From positions 1 through 34,632 of the forward strand of contig JAUSHW010000073.1 in assembly GCA_030648395.1 (NCBI GenBank): a stretch of DNA of 34,632 bases, read 5' to 3'. The DNA comes from Nitrospirales bacterium (GTDB lineage: Bacteria > Nitrospirota > Nitrospiria > Nitrospirales > NS-4). Under the pieces are notes generated by a model, which saw nothing but the letters and a program-made list of their open reading frames with translations, made no database searches and was not told the origin of the DNA. The position numbers and the translations under genes were made by a program. Within the stretch, counting starts at the first letter, position 1. Each line of letters begins with the position of its first letter. Below, one piece after another: positions 24,098 to 33,762 of this stretch.

Positions 24098-25918
24098 ATG
24101 AATTCCCGCGTGAAAAATCTGGTCTTCTGGGTCGTTGTCGGCCTGTTCATGATCCTGCTGTTCAACCTGTTCACGTTCCAGGGCCAGTCCCCGGACGAAG
24201 AGGTCCGGTTCAGCGAATTCGTGACCAAAGTCGAACAGGGCGATATCCGGGAAGTCACCATCCGCGGCAACCACCTCAGCGGCCTGTTCAAGGACGGCCG
24301 CCCGTTCAAGACCTACACGGTCGAGTATCCCGAACTCGTGAAGCTGCTCCGTGACAACCACGTCGCGATCAATGCAAGGCCGCCTGACGATAGCCCGTGG
24401 TACGTGACGCTCCTTGTCACATGGGGCCCGTTTGTCCTCTTCCTGGCCCTCTGGTTCTTCTTGATGCGCCAGATGCAGGTCGGCGGCAACAAGGCGCTGT
24501 CCTTCGGCCGCAGCCGTGCGCGCATGCTGACGGAAGACCGCAAGAAGATCACCTTTTCCGACGTCGCCGGGATTGATGAGGCCAAGGAAGAAGTCGTCGA
24601 GATTATCGAGTTCCTCAAGGACCCGCACAAGTTCCAGAAGCTCGGAGGGCGCATTCCGAAAGGCGTGCTGATCGTCGGCCCGCCGGGGACCGGCAAGACG
24701 CTCCTGGCCAAAGCGATCTCGGGCGAAGCGGGCGTCCCCTTTTTTAGCATCAGCGGCTCGGATTTCGTGGAGATGTTCGTCGGTGTGGGCGCCTCTCGCG
24801 TGCGCGATCTGTTTGAGCAAGGCAAGAAGCACGCGCCCTGCATTATTTTCATTGATGAGATCGACGCTGTCGGGCGGCTCCGCGGGGCGGGTCTGGGAGG
24901 CGGCCATGATGAGCGGGAGCAGACGCTGAACCAGCTCCTTGTCGAGATGGACGGTTTCGATACGACGGAAGGGGTCATTCTGATCGCGGCGACCAACCGG
25001 CCGGATGTGCTGGATCCGGCATTGCTCAGGCCTGGCCGCTTCGATCGTCAAGTCACGGTCAACCGGCCGGACGTGCGGGGGCGCGCCGAGATTCTCAAGG
25101 TCCATACGAAGAAGGTTCCGCTCGCCACGGATGTGGATCTCGCCGTGATTTCACGCGGCACGCCCGGTTTCTCCGGGGCCGACCTCGAGAACCTTGTCAA
25201 TGAAGCGGCGTTGCTGGCGGCGAGACTGAACAAGACCGTCGTCGAGTTGAAGGACTTTGAGTTTGCCAAGGACAAGGTGCTGATGGGGGTGGAGCGCAGG
25301 AGCATGGTCCTGACCGATCTGGAGAAGCGCACCACGGCCTACCACGAGGCAGGGCATGCGCTGATGGCCAGGCTCATCCCTGGGACCGATCCGGTCCACA
25401 AAGTTACCATCATTCCACGAGGGCGGGCCCTGGGTCTGACGATGCAATTGCCGGTGGACGACCGGCACAGCTATTCGAAGGAGTTCCTCTACGATAGCCT
25501 GGCCATTCTCATGGGCGGGCGGGTTGCCGAAGAGCTGGTGTTTCAGCAGATCACCACCGGCGCCGGCAACGACATCGAGCGGGCAACCGATCTCGCGAGG
25601 AGGATGGTCTGCGAATGGGGCATGAGCGAAGACCTGGGCCCCCTCACGTTCGGGAAGAAGGACGAACAAATCTTTTTGGGACGCGAGATTGCCACGCGGC
25701 GTGATTACAGCGAGGAAATCGCTCACAAAATCGACTCCGAAGTCAAACGGCTCGTCACCGAAAATTACGAACGCGCCAAGCGTATGTTGCGCGAGAACAT
25801 GGCCGCTTTGAAGGCGCTTGCTGAAACTCTGCTGGAAAAGGAAGTCCTGGATGGTTCCGAGATCGACCTGATCATCCAGGGGGCGCTTCCGCAGGAAGCC
25901 CAAGGGGCATCCGCCTGA
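24098..25918 (+). CDS. ftsH: ATP-dependent zinc metalloprotease FtsH
   Basis: Membrane-bound AAA+ protease that degrades misfolded and regulatory proteins. Two membrane helices (about 9-27 and 102-122) flank a periplasmic domain. The AAA module has Walker A GPPGTGKT (194-201) and Walker B IIFIDE (249-254), with the second-region arginines in RPGRFDRQV. The protease site is HEAGH (416-420), with the third zinc ligand probably the Asp in [10 protein letters not shown]. The 606-residue length and arrangement are canonical, with only minor substitutions (GRLRGAG for GRQRGAG). Confidence 0.97.
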   Translation: MNSRVKNLVFWVVVGLFMILLFNLFTFQGQSPDEEVRFSEFVTKVEQGDIREVTIRGNHLSGLFKDGRPFKTYTVEYPELVKLLRDNHVAINARPPDDSPWYVTLLVTWGPFVLFLALWFFLMRQMQVGGNKALSFGRSRARMLTEDRKKITFSDVAGIDEAKEEVVEIIEFLKDPHKFQKLGGRIPKGVLIVGPPGTGKTLLAKAISGEAGVPFFSISGSDFVEMFVGVGASRVRDLFEQGKKHAPCIIFIDEIDAVGRLRGAGLGGGHDEREQTLNQLLVEMDGFDTTEGVILIAATNRPDVLDPALLRPGRFDRQVTVNRPDVRGRAEILKVHTKKVPLATDVDLAVISRGTPGFSGADLENLVNEAALLAARLNKTVVELKDFEFAKDKVLMGVERRSMVLTDLEKRTTAYHEAGHALMARLIPGTDPVHKVTIIPRGRALGLTMQLPVDDRHSYSKEFLYDSLAILMGGRVAEELVFQQITTGAGNDIERATDLARRMVCEWGMSEDLGPLTFGKKDEQIFLGREIATRRDYSEEIAHKIDSEVKRLVTENYERAKRMLRENMAALKALAETLLEKEVLDGSEIDLIIQGALPQEAQGASA

Positions 25919-26015
25919 GCCGTGCCCGGGATACCCGGCCCCTGTTCCTCCTGAATTCTCGCCCCGTGTTACCTTTGCCCATTTCGGGTGTCCCATAAGC
26001 ATGGGGACATGTTCC

Positions 26016-26909
26016 ATGACGCTCCCAGCGAAGCTCATGCAGTGGACGGCGCGAGAGCACGTTCTGCCGATCCAGGAGCGCGTCCTCATCATGGGCGTGC
26101 TGAATGTCACCCCGGATTCGTTTTCGGATGGGGGGCGCTACCCGGGTGTTGACGAGGCGGTTGCCCGTGCTGAGGCGATTGAAGCCGACGGCGCCGATCT
26201 GTTGGACATTGGCGGGGAATCCTCTCGACCGGGGGCGCAGCCTGTTTCCCTTGAAGAGGAGCTTGCCCGTGTTCTGCCGGTGGTGTCGGCGCTGGCCGGA
26301 CGGGTGCGGATTCCCATCTCCGTGGATACGACCAAGGCGGAAGTGGCACGGAGGGCGCTCGACGCGGGTGCGGCCATCATTAACGACATCAGCGCGCTCC
26401 GTGGCGATCCCGGGATGGCAGACGTGGTGGCGCGCAGCCGGGCCGGCCTGATCCTGATGCACATGCAGGGGACTCCGGCGACAATGCAGGATCATCCCGC
26501 CAATGCGGCCACTGTCGAGGAGATCGGGGACTTTCTGCAGGCACGTGTGGACGCTGCGGTCGCCGCAGGCATTGATCGCGAACGGATTGCGGTGGACCCC
26601 GGGATTGGCTTCGGGAAAACTGGTGAGCAGAGCCTTGCGCTGATGGGCGGGCTCGCGGTCTTTCTGGCGCTGGGGCGTCCAATCGTCATCGGGCCGTCGC
26701 GGAAGTCCTTTGTGGGCGCCGTGCTGGAGCGCCCGGTCCATGAACGGGAATGGGGAACGGCCGCGGCGGTAGCGGCAGGGGTGTTGCGGGGCGTGCATGT
26801 GGTACGAGTCCATTCCGTCGCGCAGATGAGAGATGTGGCGCGCGTGGCGCAGGCCATACGGGAGGCGACGGCCGTTCCCTATGGGCGGGCGTCGATCAGC
26901 GCGCCGTGA
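26016..26909 (+). CDS. folP: Dihydropteroate synthase
   Basis: Couples p-aminobenzoate to a pterin pyrophosphate in folate synthesis, and is the sulfonamide target. MGVLNVTPDSFSDGG (about 26-40) and LLDIGGESSRPG (about 65-76) are the two substrate-binding signatures. SVDTTKAEVA and AGIDRERIAVDPGIGFGKT add to it. The start is uncertain: 26016 has a GGGGA site 8 bases upstream, while the frame also opens at 26001 without one. ftsH-folP-glmM order is widespread. Confidence 0.95.
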   Translation: MTLPAKLMQWTAREHVLPIQERVLIMGVLNVTPDSFSDGGRYPGVDEAVARAEAIEADGADLLDIGGESSRPGAQPVSLEEELARVLPVVSALAGRVRIPISVDTTKAEVARRALDAGAAIINDISALRGDPGMADVVARSRAGLILMHMQGTPATMQDHPANAATVEEIGDFLQARVDAAVAAGIDRERIAVDPGIGFGKTGEQSLALMGGLAVFLALGRPIVIGPSRKSFVGAVLERPVHEREWGTAAAVAAGVLRGVHVVRVHSVAQMRDVARVAQAIREATAVPYGRASISAP

Positions 26910-26939
26910 GCAAGTCGGAGGCGTAGGGAGGCACGCGAT

Positions 26940-28295
26940 ATGGGCCGGTTATTCGGGACTGACGGCATCAGGGGCGTGGCGAACGTCGAGCCCATGACCA
27001 GCGAGACCGCCTTGAAGCTGGGGCGGGCGGCCGCCCATGTCTTCAAGACCCGCCCGGGCCGCCATCGCATCGTCATCGGAAAGGATACCCGGCTTTCCGG
27101 GTATCTCATCGAGTCGGCGCTGACGTCGGGGATCTGTTCCATGGGCGTGGACGTCCTGCTGGTCGGCCCCATGCCGACGCCCGCCATCGCGTTTCTGGCC
27201 AGGAGCCTCCGCGCCGATGCGGGGGTCATGATTTCGGCCTCTCACAATTCATACGAGGACAACGGGATCAAGTTTTTCTCCCGTGAGGGGCTCAAGCTCC
27301 CGGACGATGTCGAGGATCAAATCGAAGATCTGGTTGTGTCGGGAAGCATCAACTCCCTGCGCCCGACGGCGTCTGCGATCGGGAAGGCTTTTCGTATCGA
27401 CGACGCCGAAGGACGCTACATCGAGTTCGTGAAGCAGTCGTTGCCGAAGGGGTTTGACCTGGAGGGACTCAAGGTGGTCGTGGACTGCGCCCACGGCGCA
27501 GCCTACAAGGTCGCGCCGCATGTCTATCGTGAACTCGGGGCGGATGTGACGGTTCTGTGCGACAAGCCGGACGGTACGAACATTAACCAGGAATGCGGTG
27601 CGATTCAGCCCCGCGTTCTTCAAGAGGCCGTCAAGGCATCGGGGGCCGCGCTCGGCATCGCACATGACGGGGATGCGGACAGGTCCATCTTTGTGTCCGA
27701 GGACGGCCGTATCGTGGACGGCGACCAGATTTTAGGGGCGCTGGCCGTGGATCTCAAAGACCGGGACCGTCTGGCGCGCCGGACCTTGGTGACCACGGTG
27801 ATGAGCAATCTGGGTCTGGAGCAGTCGATGGCGCAGGCAGGCATCAAGCTGGTTCGGACGGCCGTGGGCGATCGCTATATTTTGGAACGCATGCTGGCCG
27901 AGGGTTACAACTTCGGCGGAGAGCAATCGGGCCATATCATCTTCCTCGATCACAATACCACGGGGGACGGGCTCATCTCCGCGCTGCAACTGATGGCCCT
28001 GGTACGCCGTTCCGGGAAAACACTATCCCAGTTGGCGGAGCGGACCACGCTCTGCCCGCAATTGCTGGTGAACGTCCGGGTTCGCGAGCGGAAGGATCTC
28101 GCCGACATCGCGCCCTTCCAGAAAGCGTTGCGCGCGCACGAGGACTCCTTGAACGGAACCGGCCGGATACTGGTGCGGTATTCAGGGACTGAGCCGCTGG
28201 TCCGCATCATGGTGGAGGCCCAGGATCAGGGGACGGTTCAGGAGGTCGCCCATCATCTGGCCGACGTGCTCCGAACGGAGGTTGGTGAATTTTGA
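26940..28295 (+). CDS. glmM: Phosphoglucosamine mutase
   Basis: Interconverts glucosamine-6-phosphate and glucosamine-1-phosphate on the way to UDP-GlcNAc. The phosphoserine is Ser101 in [13 protein letters not shown], the Mg-binding loop is DGDADR (243-248), the sugar-binding GGEQSGHII follows, and [15 protein letters not shown] closes domain 4. The 451-residue length is normal. The last bases overlap the TTG start of comEC. Confidence 0.97.
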   Translation: MGRLFGTDGIRGVANVEPMTSETALKLGRAAAHVFKTRPGRHRIVIGKDTRLSGYLIESALTSGICSMGVDVLLVGPMPTPAIAFLARSLRADAGVMISASHNSYEDNGIKFFSREGLKLPDDVEDQIEDLVVSGSINSLRPTASAIGKAFRIDDAEGRYIEFVKQSLPKGFDLEGLKVVVDCAHGAAYKVAPHVYRELGADVTVLCDKPDGTNINQECGAIQPRVLQEAVKASGAALGIAHDGDADRSIFVSEDGRIVDGDQILGALAVDLKDRDRLARRTLVTTVMSNLGLEQSMAQAGIKLVRTAVGDRYILERMLAEGYNFGGEQSGHIIFLDHNTTGDGLISALQLMALVRRSGKTLSQLAERTTLCPQLLVNVRVRERKDLADIAPFQKALRAHEDSLNGTGRILVRYSGTEPLVRIMVEAQDQGTVQEVAHHLADVLRTEVGEF

Positions 28296-30862
28296 GTCTG
28301 GCCGTGCGGCCTGTGGTGGTGTGGGCCGTAAGTCTGTTGCTTGGCTCCCTCGCCGGTTCCGCGTTTGTCTTTTTTCCCGTGTCCATCCTCTGCCTCCTGA
28401 TCCTTGTCATTGGCGGGGTCGCGCTGCTTTCCCTCTTCGGCCGCTGTGCTCCCGCTTCCGGATGCGCGGTGTTCGGGGTTTTCCTTCTGGGCACGGTCGG
28501 GGCCGCGCTGGCCCATGCGCAGGCGGAATCGTCGTCCCTGCTGCGGTCGGTCGGGCTGGGGAAAGCCGGCGTGATCGGAGTCATTGCAGAACCGGTCCGA
28601 TTCGGGCCGGACCGGGCAGTGGCGGTGGTGGCAGTCCAGCAACTGGTGGTGGCGGAGGGCGGGACTCGTCCCATTGCCGGCCGGATCAGGCTGTCGATAC
28701 GCGGGGCTGCTCCTCCCCTGGTTGTCGGCGATCTGATCGAATTTGAGTCGAGACTCAGACCGCCCGGAGGGCTGCTGAATCCGGGAGGCTATGACTATGC
28801 CGGCCATCTCCGGCGGTCCGGCATCCAAGCGGTCGGGAGTGTGACCCTGCGAGAGGACGGGTCGTCTTTTCGAGTGTTGGCGCACGGGGCGTTCCCGCTG
28901 CTGTCTCGCGTGGATCAGTGGCGGGGCCGGACCCGCGAAGCGGCGCTCAAGACCTTGCCGGCTCCGATTGCCGGACTGTACCTTGCCCTGGTGACGGGGG
29001 AGACCGGGTATCTGACTCAGGATATTCGGGACGCCTTCATGGCTTCGGGGACCATGCACATTCTGTCCATTTCAGGCTCGCACCTCGGATTGATCGGCAT
29101 CGTAATCTTCTGGTCGGTCAGGCGGGCGGTGCTGGCCCTCCCGCCGCGGGTGCTGCTTCGGTTGAGTGCGCGGACGACGGCCACGCGCGTCGCCGCCGGC
29201 GCGACGATCCTTCCCGTGGTGCTGTATGCCCTGCTGGGCGGCGCAGAAACGGCCACCGTGCGGTCTCTTGTGATGATCCTCATCGTGCTCGCCGCAACTC
29301 TTCTGGGCCGAACGCACTGCATGGGGACCGGTCTCGCGCTGGCACTGCTGCTGATCGTGGGATGGGATCCGCTGGCGCCTTTTGATATCTCCTTCCAACT
29401 GTCCTTTCTCTCTGTGCTGGTGATCGTGCTGGTCATGCGCGTTCGCGCTCATTCTGATGCGGAGGCTGCGGAAGACGGATTTTCCGAGGCGCGCGGGATC
29501 AGGGATCGGATGAAGGAAGGGATGGCGGAGACCCTGCTTATGAGCGTCCTTGTGACGGTGGCGAGTGCGCCGCTTGTGGCGGCGTATTTCAATCAACTGG
29601 CCTGGGTTGGGGGCGTGTCGAACATCCTGGTTGTGCCGTTCGTCGGCTTCCTTGTGCTTCCCGCAAGCCTGCTGGCATGCCTGGGGACTCTCCTCGGCGG
29701 GTCGGAAGAATTGGCTGGGAACGCGGTCGTCCTGCCGTTGCTGAATGCGCTTGTCTGGATGGTGCAGGGATTTGCGGCCGTGCCTGGAGCGGAACTCCGT
29801 GTGCCGTCGCCCGCCGTCTGGCAGATGCTGTTCTTTTACCTTTTTCTGGGGGTGTGCTTTCTCTGGTGGCGGCGCGTGGCGGGATGGGTTGCGGGGGCGT
29901 TGGTGATGGGAATGCTGGTTCTCTGGGCCTGGGCTCCGCGAGATCTGCCGGAGCCTGGGAGCGTTCGCCTGACATTTTTGGACGTGGGACAGGGCGATGC
30001 CGCTCTGGTTGAAACAGCCGACGGGCATGCCATGCTGATCGATGGCGGAACGGCGTCTGAAAAATATGATGTCGGGCGGATGGCGGTAGCCCCGTTGCTC
30101 TGGGACCGCGGAATCCGGCGGCTCGACCTGGTTGTGGCCACCCATCCCCAGCTCGATCATGTCGGGGGGCTGGCTTTTGTGGTGGGCAAGTTCGAGGTTG
30201 GGGAATTCTGGACGAACGGCGTGAGCCGTGACGTGGCGTTCCTCCAGCGACTGGAAGAGGTGATAGCCGCGCGCGGGGTGCGGGTCAGGTCTGTTTCCAG
30301 CGCGGAGGAGGACGTGTTGCTCGGAGACTGCCGGGCGCGTGTGTTGAATCCGGTCCTTTCTCCGGATGGAGGGGGCCAGGGGAACGATGGGAAACGCTTG
30401 AATAATCAATCAGTCGTGCTCCATCTCCGGTGCGGCAAGTCGGCTTTTCTGTTCACCGGGGACGTCGAACGCGAAGCGGAGGCATGGCTTACAGAGAGGG
30501 GCGAAGGTCTGGAGGCTGCTGTCCTGAAGGTTCCTCACCATGGAGCGCGGGGATCTGTGTATCCGCCTTTTCTTGGAGCCGTCAAGCCACGGGTGGCGGT
30601 GGTCTCAGTCGGTCGGGCGAATGCGTACGGGCACCCATCCCGGGTGATGCTGGAAGCGTATGCCGGGCTGGGTATTCCGATCCTGAGAACGGATCTCCAT
30701 GGCGCCATCACGGTGAAAGGAACGGATGCCGGCCTGCAGGTGAGTTGTGAGTCGGGTCGCCGGTTGAGAAGAGTCAAGTTAGGGGAGGGGACCGGCAATG
30801 CGGAAGTCCAGAACATGCAACGACTCTTCAGTGAACATGGAACTTGTAATGTCGCGGCGTGA
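28292..30862 (+). CDS. comEC: ComEC/Rec2-family DNA-uptake channel protein
   Basis: An 856-residue polytopic membrane protein of the ComEC/Rec2 family, which carries transforming DNA across the inner membrane. The N-terminal part has several helices and a soluble OB-like region; the central competence domain starts near [13 protein letters not shown] and includes [14 protein letters not shown]. The C-terminal third is a metallo-beta-lactamase-like domain: [15 protein letters not shown], the [10 protein letters not shown] motif (about 616) and VLKVPHHGA. The start is TTG overlapping the glmM stop (TTGA); a later GTG is possible. Other competence genes are not in the window. Confidence 0.93.
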   Translation: MSLAVRPVVVWAVSLLLGSLAGSAFVFFPVSILCLLILVIGGVALLSLFGRCAPASGCAVFGVFLLGTVGAALAHAQAESSSLLRSVGLGKAGVIGVIAEPVRFGPDRAVAVVAVQQLVVAEGGTRPIAGRIRLSIRGAAPPLVVGDLIEFESRLRPPGGLLNPGGYDYAGHLRRSGIQAVGSVTLREDGSSFRVLAHGAFPLLSRVDQWRGRTREAALKTLPAPIAGLYLALVTGETGYLTQDIRDAFMASGTMHILSISGSHLGLIGIVIFWSVRRAVLALPPRVLLRLSARTTATRVAAGATILPVVLYALLGGAETATVRSLVMILIVLAATLLGRTHCMGTGLALALLLIVGWDPLAPFDISFQLSFLSVLVIVLVMRVRAHSDAEAAEDGFSEARGIRDRMKEGMAETLLMSVLVTVASAPLVAAYFNQLAWVGGVSNILVVPFVGFLVLPASLLACLGTLLGGSEELAGNAVVLPLLNALVWMVQGFAAVPGAELRVPSPAVWQMLFFYLFLGVCFLWWRRVAGWVAGALVMGMLVLWAWAPRDLPEPGSVRLTFLDVGQGDAALVETADGHAMLIDGGTASEKYDVGRMAVAPLLWDRGIRRLDLVVATHPQLDHVGGLAFVVGKFEVGEFWTNGVSRDVAFLQRLEEVIAARGVRVRSVSSAEEDVLLGDCRARVLNPVLSPDGGGQGNDGKRLNNQSVVLHLRCGKSAFLFTGDVEREAEAWLTERGEGLEAAVLKVPHHGARGSVYPPFLGAVKPRVAVVSVGRANAYGHPSRVMLEAYAGLGIPILRTDLHGAITVKGTDAGLQVSCESGRRLRRVKLGEGTGNAEVQNMQRLFSEHGTCNVAA

Positions 30863-30900
30863 GGCACCGTATTACGCGCATGCAGGATGGCGTAACTCTT

Positions 30901-30957
30901 CATTATTATTATATTTTTATTGACTTGACATCGATTTGATGTTAAAAGCGATAAAAT
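30901..30957 (+). promoter_or_regulatory. AT-rich promoter island before the exopolysaccharide locus
   Basis: This is the most AT-rich stretch in the window. It contains overlapping -35 candidates TTGACT (30920-30925) and TTGACA (30925-30930) and -10 candidates TTAAAA (30942-30947) and TAAAAT (30952-30957). TTGACT to TTAAAA is 16 bases; TTGACA to TAAAAT is 21, too long for a classic promoter. Which pair is used cannot be decided, and the island may also bind a regulator. Confidence 0.55.
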
Positions 30958-30983
30958 GCACATCGTTCCATGAAAGGTGAATA

Positions 30984-31781
30984 TTGCATTACGAAGATTA
31001 TTGGGGGTTGAAGAAAGCTCCCTTTGATAACGTCCCTGATCCGCTCTTCTACTTTCCTTCCGCCAGGCACGAGGAAGGACTGCATAGGCTTCTCTATGGC
31101 GTGGAGGCGCGAAAAGGGGCGATCATGCTGACAGGGGAAATCGGATGCGGAAAGACCCTGCTGAGCCGCACCCTTATCCAACACCTCGCCCACGATCACT
31201 ACGACTTGGCCCTCGTCGCCAATCCAAGCTTTGAAGTCGCAGATTTTATTAAAGAAATTCTCTACCAGCTGGGGGTCAGCCAGAACGGGACCAAGCTGGA
31301 CATGGTTCATGCACTCAACGAGCGGCTATTGGAGAATCTCAAGAAGGGAAAAGATACTGTCCTGGTCGTCGATGAAGCACAGGCCATCAATGACCAGGCA
31401 ATTTTCGAGGAACTCCGACTGCTCTTGAATTTTCAGCTTAACGATCGGTTTCTGTTGACCTTGATTCTGCTTGGCCAACCGGAACTGAGGAGCAAAGTGG
31501 AGGCGATCAAGCAGTTGTCCCAGCGGGTTGTGATTCGGTATCACCTGATGCCGTTCAATATGGACGAAGTCGGCGACTATATCAATTTTCGGATGCAGGC
31601 GGCCGGAGCTTCGCGGGCCGTATTTACGCCGGAAGCCATTGTCGCCGTGTATGAATCGAGCGGAGGCATTCCGCGGAAAGTGAATACCATCGCGGATCTC
31701 GCTCTCCTGATCGGGTTCATGGAGAGATGCCAGCAGGTCGGACCTGAGGTCATCAGAAAAGCAGTCATGGAGGCCCAATAG
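30984..31781 (+). CDS. ExeA/GspA-type AAA ATPase of an exopolysaccharide locus
   Basis: A 265-residue AAA+ ATPase of the ExeA family, close in plan to the putative secretion ATPases found at exosortase/PEP-CTERM polysaccharide loci. It opens with YEDYWGLKKAPFDNVPDP, the family's usual N-terminus. Walker A GEIGCGKT (51-58) and Walker B VLVVDEAQ (126-133) are present, and GQPELR and QRVVIRYHLMPF further on are typical. There is no C-terminal peptidoglycan-binding domain, so it is a short form. The start is TTG with AAAGGTG upstream. The HD protein begins 6 bases after it. Confidence 0.88.
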   Translation: MHYEDYWGLKKAPFDNVPDPLFYFPSARHEEGLHRLLYGVEARKGAIMLTGEIGCGKTLLSRTLIQHLAHDHYDLALVANPSFEVADFIKEILYQLGVSQNGTKLDMVHALNERLLENLKKGKDTVLVVDEAQAINDQAIFEELRLLLNFQLNDRFLLTLILLGQPELRSKVEAIKQLSQRVVIRYHLMPFNMDEVGDYINFRMQAAGASRAVFTPEAIVAVYESSGGIPRKVNTIADLALLIGFMERCQQVGPEVIRKAVMEAQ

Positions 31782-31787
31782 GCTGTT

Positions 31788-32822
31788 ATGGCACGTCTCA
31801 ATGAGCTCGTGAGGAATCAAGGAGACTCTCCGGTTGGAGGCATGGGCCAACTGAAGAGGGTGGAGCCCAAAGTCGTTTCCTTCAAGAACATCGAGGCGAA
31901 TGTGACGCGGGCTTCTGTGGAGCAGGACGCCCAGCTCATTCTCGACGCCGACCAATGGCACGCCAAAGCCGAGATGGAGTTGTCTCCCATCATCGGGGCC
32001 GTTCGCCAGGCCCAGCAGTTCTCGCTCGATGGGATCACGCAAGTGGTACATGGTTTTGTCGACTCCCTCTCCAAAAGCGACCGACTCCTCGTCAAGGCCA
32101 TTTCCGTGGAGCGGGGCGGCCTGGTGATTTCCAACCTGCTCAACACGGCGATCATGTCGATCAAGATCGGGATGGGTTTAAAGTACACCCGCGATGATCT
32201 TCTGAGACTGGGGCTTGCCGCCATCCTGCACGATTTGGGCATGGGCCTGATCCCCGACAACATTTTGAACAAGCAGGGTCCGCTGAGCCCGGATGAGCGC
32301 AACCTCATCAAGCAACATCCTGAGCAGGGCGCCCAGGCGATTCGCCAGCTGGGGGAGGACGCCGCCTGGGTTGCGGACATCGTGGTGCAGGAGCATGAGA
32401 GGGTGGGGGGGCAGGGCTATCCGCGTGGGCTCAAGGGCGCGGAGATCCATGAGTACGCCCAGATCATCGGCCTGGCCGACACGTTCGAGGCCCTTCTTCA
32501 TAGCCGCCCTCACCGCAAACGGTTTCTGCCGCATGATGCGGTGCGCGAACTCGTGGTCAAGGAGAAGGCGTTGTTTTCAATACGCATTTTGAAGTGCCTG
32601 ATTCAGCAATTTTCCGTGTTCCCCCTGGGGACCAGGGTGCAGCTCAACACAGGGGAGATCGGAGAGGTTCTGGAGCTGAATCCGCAGTATCCACTCCGGC
32701 CCATCGTCAAGGTCTATATGGACCCCGGTCGTGTCGCGCTGCGGGAGCCGCGGCTGCAAGACCTCAGCAAGACGTCGTTGGTCCATATTACAGAGGTCGT
32801 TCAGGACGACCAGCAAGAATGA
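31788..32822 (+). CDS. Degenerate HD-GYP-domain protein
   Basis: A 344-residue protein whose central region (about 110-260) is an HD-GYP fold, the class that hydrolyses cyclic di-GMP. The HD pair is His148/Asp149 in ILHDLGMGLIP, His177 is in KQHPEQGA, and GYP is at 210-212. Other conserved positions are altered: the first ligand histidine appears to be Asn116, the HDxGK lysine is Met, and the paired histidines of HHExxDGxGYP read EHERVGGQGYP. Catalysis may be reduced or lost. An unassigned N-terminal 80 residues and a C-terminal beta-rich tail (about 280-330) flank it. It overlaps the export gene by ATGA. Confidence 0.85.
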   Translation: MARLNELVRNQGDSPVGGMGQLKRVEPKVVSFKNIEANVTRASVEQDAQLILDADQWHAKAEMELSPIIGAVRQAQQFSLDGITQVVHGFVDSLSKSDRLLVKAISVERGGLVISNLLNTAIMSIKIGMGLKYTRDDLLRLGLAAILHDLGMGLIPDNILNKQGPLSPDERNLIKQHPEQGAQAIRQLGEDAAWVADIVVQEHERVGGQGYPRGLKGAEIHEYAQIIGLADTFEALLHSRPHRKRFLPHDAVRELVVKEKALFSIRILKCLIQQFSVFPLGTRVQLNTGEIGEVLELNPQYPLRPIVKVYMDPGRVALREPRLQDLSKTSLVHITEVVQDDQQE

Positions 32823-33748
32823 CCCGGAAATTTAGATTTCTGGGGCGTTCTGCCGCGAATCACCCTTCCAATCTTCCCGCGTGTTCGATCATCTCAGACC
32901 GCGCGCGTGGCATTCTATCGACTGTGCCCAGGGTGTTGGGGTTGTTGTGCACGTTGGCGGCGTTGATCCTGCCGTTCGGATGCACTCCGGTTCCTTTCAC
33001 GCCCGGAACGCAGTCGCCGTTCTCCCGTCCGGTCAAACCTGAAGATCTGTACGTCGAGGAGTCCGAGCAGGGCCCTCCCAAAATCGAGCCTGGCGACAGC
33101 ATCGAGGTCGTGATCAGACGGGGAGCCGGAGAGGAACGGTCAACGGTCACGGTCCGGGATAATGGGAGGGTCTATATTGGGGTTCTGGATGTGGAAGTGA
33201 AAAGCCTGACGGTGCCGGAGGCAGAGGTCCGCATTACCGAGCAGGTGGCAACGATCATCCGTAATCCTCGTGTTGAGGTCGCGATCAAGCAGAAGAAGCT
33301 CCAGTTGCGCAAGCAGAGGGTCTATATCATCGGCGGGGGAAGCGGGGTTGGAGCCGGGGCGATTTTAGCCGGAGTCGCGAAATTTGCGGACCTGGATCGC
33401 AAAACAACGGTCGGGCAGCTCATTGCCCAGGTCGGATACAACGACGTCGCGGTGCTGGACGATGTCCGGGTCATCAGGGGGGATGCCAGAAAACCGGAAG
33501 TGATCCCCGTCGACGTCCAGCGGTTGTTCCAGTACGGGGACCGCAGCCAGGACATCGTGCTGAAGGACAACGACATCGTATTCGTGCCTCGCCAGCGGAT
33601 TGCTGACTGGAACTCGTTCCTGCAAAAGATGACCCCGACGCTCAATCTGCTGCTCGGATCCTCCACGCTGAGCCCCGAGGCGCTATCCAGGTTTTTGTCG
33701 GATAACAACGTCCAGCCGGTGCTGGTCCCGACCATCAACGTGCGGTAG
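32819..33748 (+). CDS. Wza-like polysaccharide export lipoprotein
   Basis: Outer-membrane polysaccharide export protein, 309 residues from the ATG at 32819. After a long N-terminus (about 35 residues) comes a hydrophobic stretch and a lipobox-like LPFGC with Cys55 as the probable lipidated residue. The Poly_export domain follows (KIEPGDSIEVVIRRG, VRDNGRVYIGVLDVEV), and then an SLBB-like domain with IYIIGGGSGVG-like YIIGGGSGVGAGAI and DNDIVFVPRQR. A GTG at 32924 would give a short conventional lipoprotein signal and is an alternative start. The C-terminal 60 residues are family-specific and of unknown role. Confidence 0.88.
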   Translation: MTRKFRFLGRSAANHPSNLPACSIISDRARGILSTVPRVLGLLCTLAALILPFGCTPVPFTPGTQSPFSRPVKPEDLYVEESEQGPPKIEPGDSIEVVIRRGAGEERSTVTVRDNGRVYIGVLDVEVKSLTVPEAEVRITEQVATIIRNPRVEVAIKQKKLQLRKQRVYIIGGGSGVGAGAILAGVAKFADLDRKTTVGQLIAQVGYNDVAVLDDVRVIRGDARKPEVIPVDVQRLFQYGDRSQDIVLKDNDIVFVPRQRIADWNSFLQKMTPTLNLLLGSSTLSPEALSRFLSDNNVQPVLVPTINVR

Positions 33749-33762
33749 GTCTAAGGAAGCGC

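Noticed and set aside
25925-25942. CCGGG-ATA-CCCGG hairpin after ftsH as a terminator
   Set aside because: No T-run follows, and folP is likely to be co-transcribed with ftsH.
29072-30409. 445-codon open frame antisense to comEC
   Set aside because: Low-complexity His/Arg/Gln-rich translation, no ribosome site, and fully inside a strongly supported gene on the other strand.
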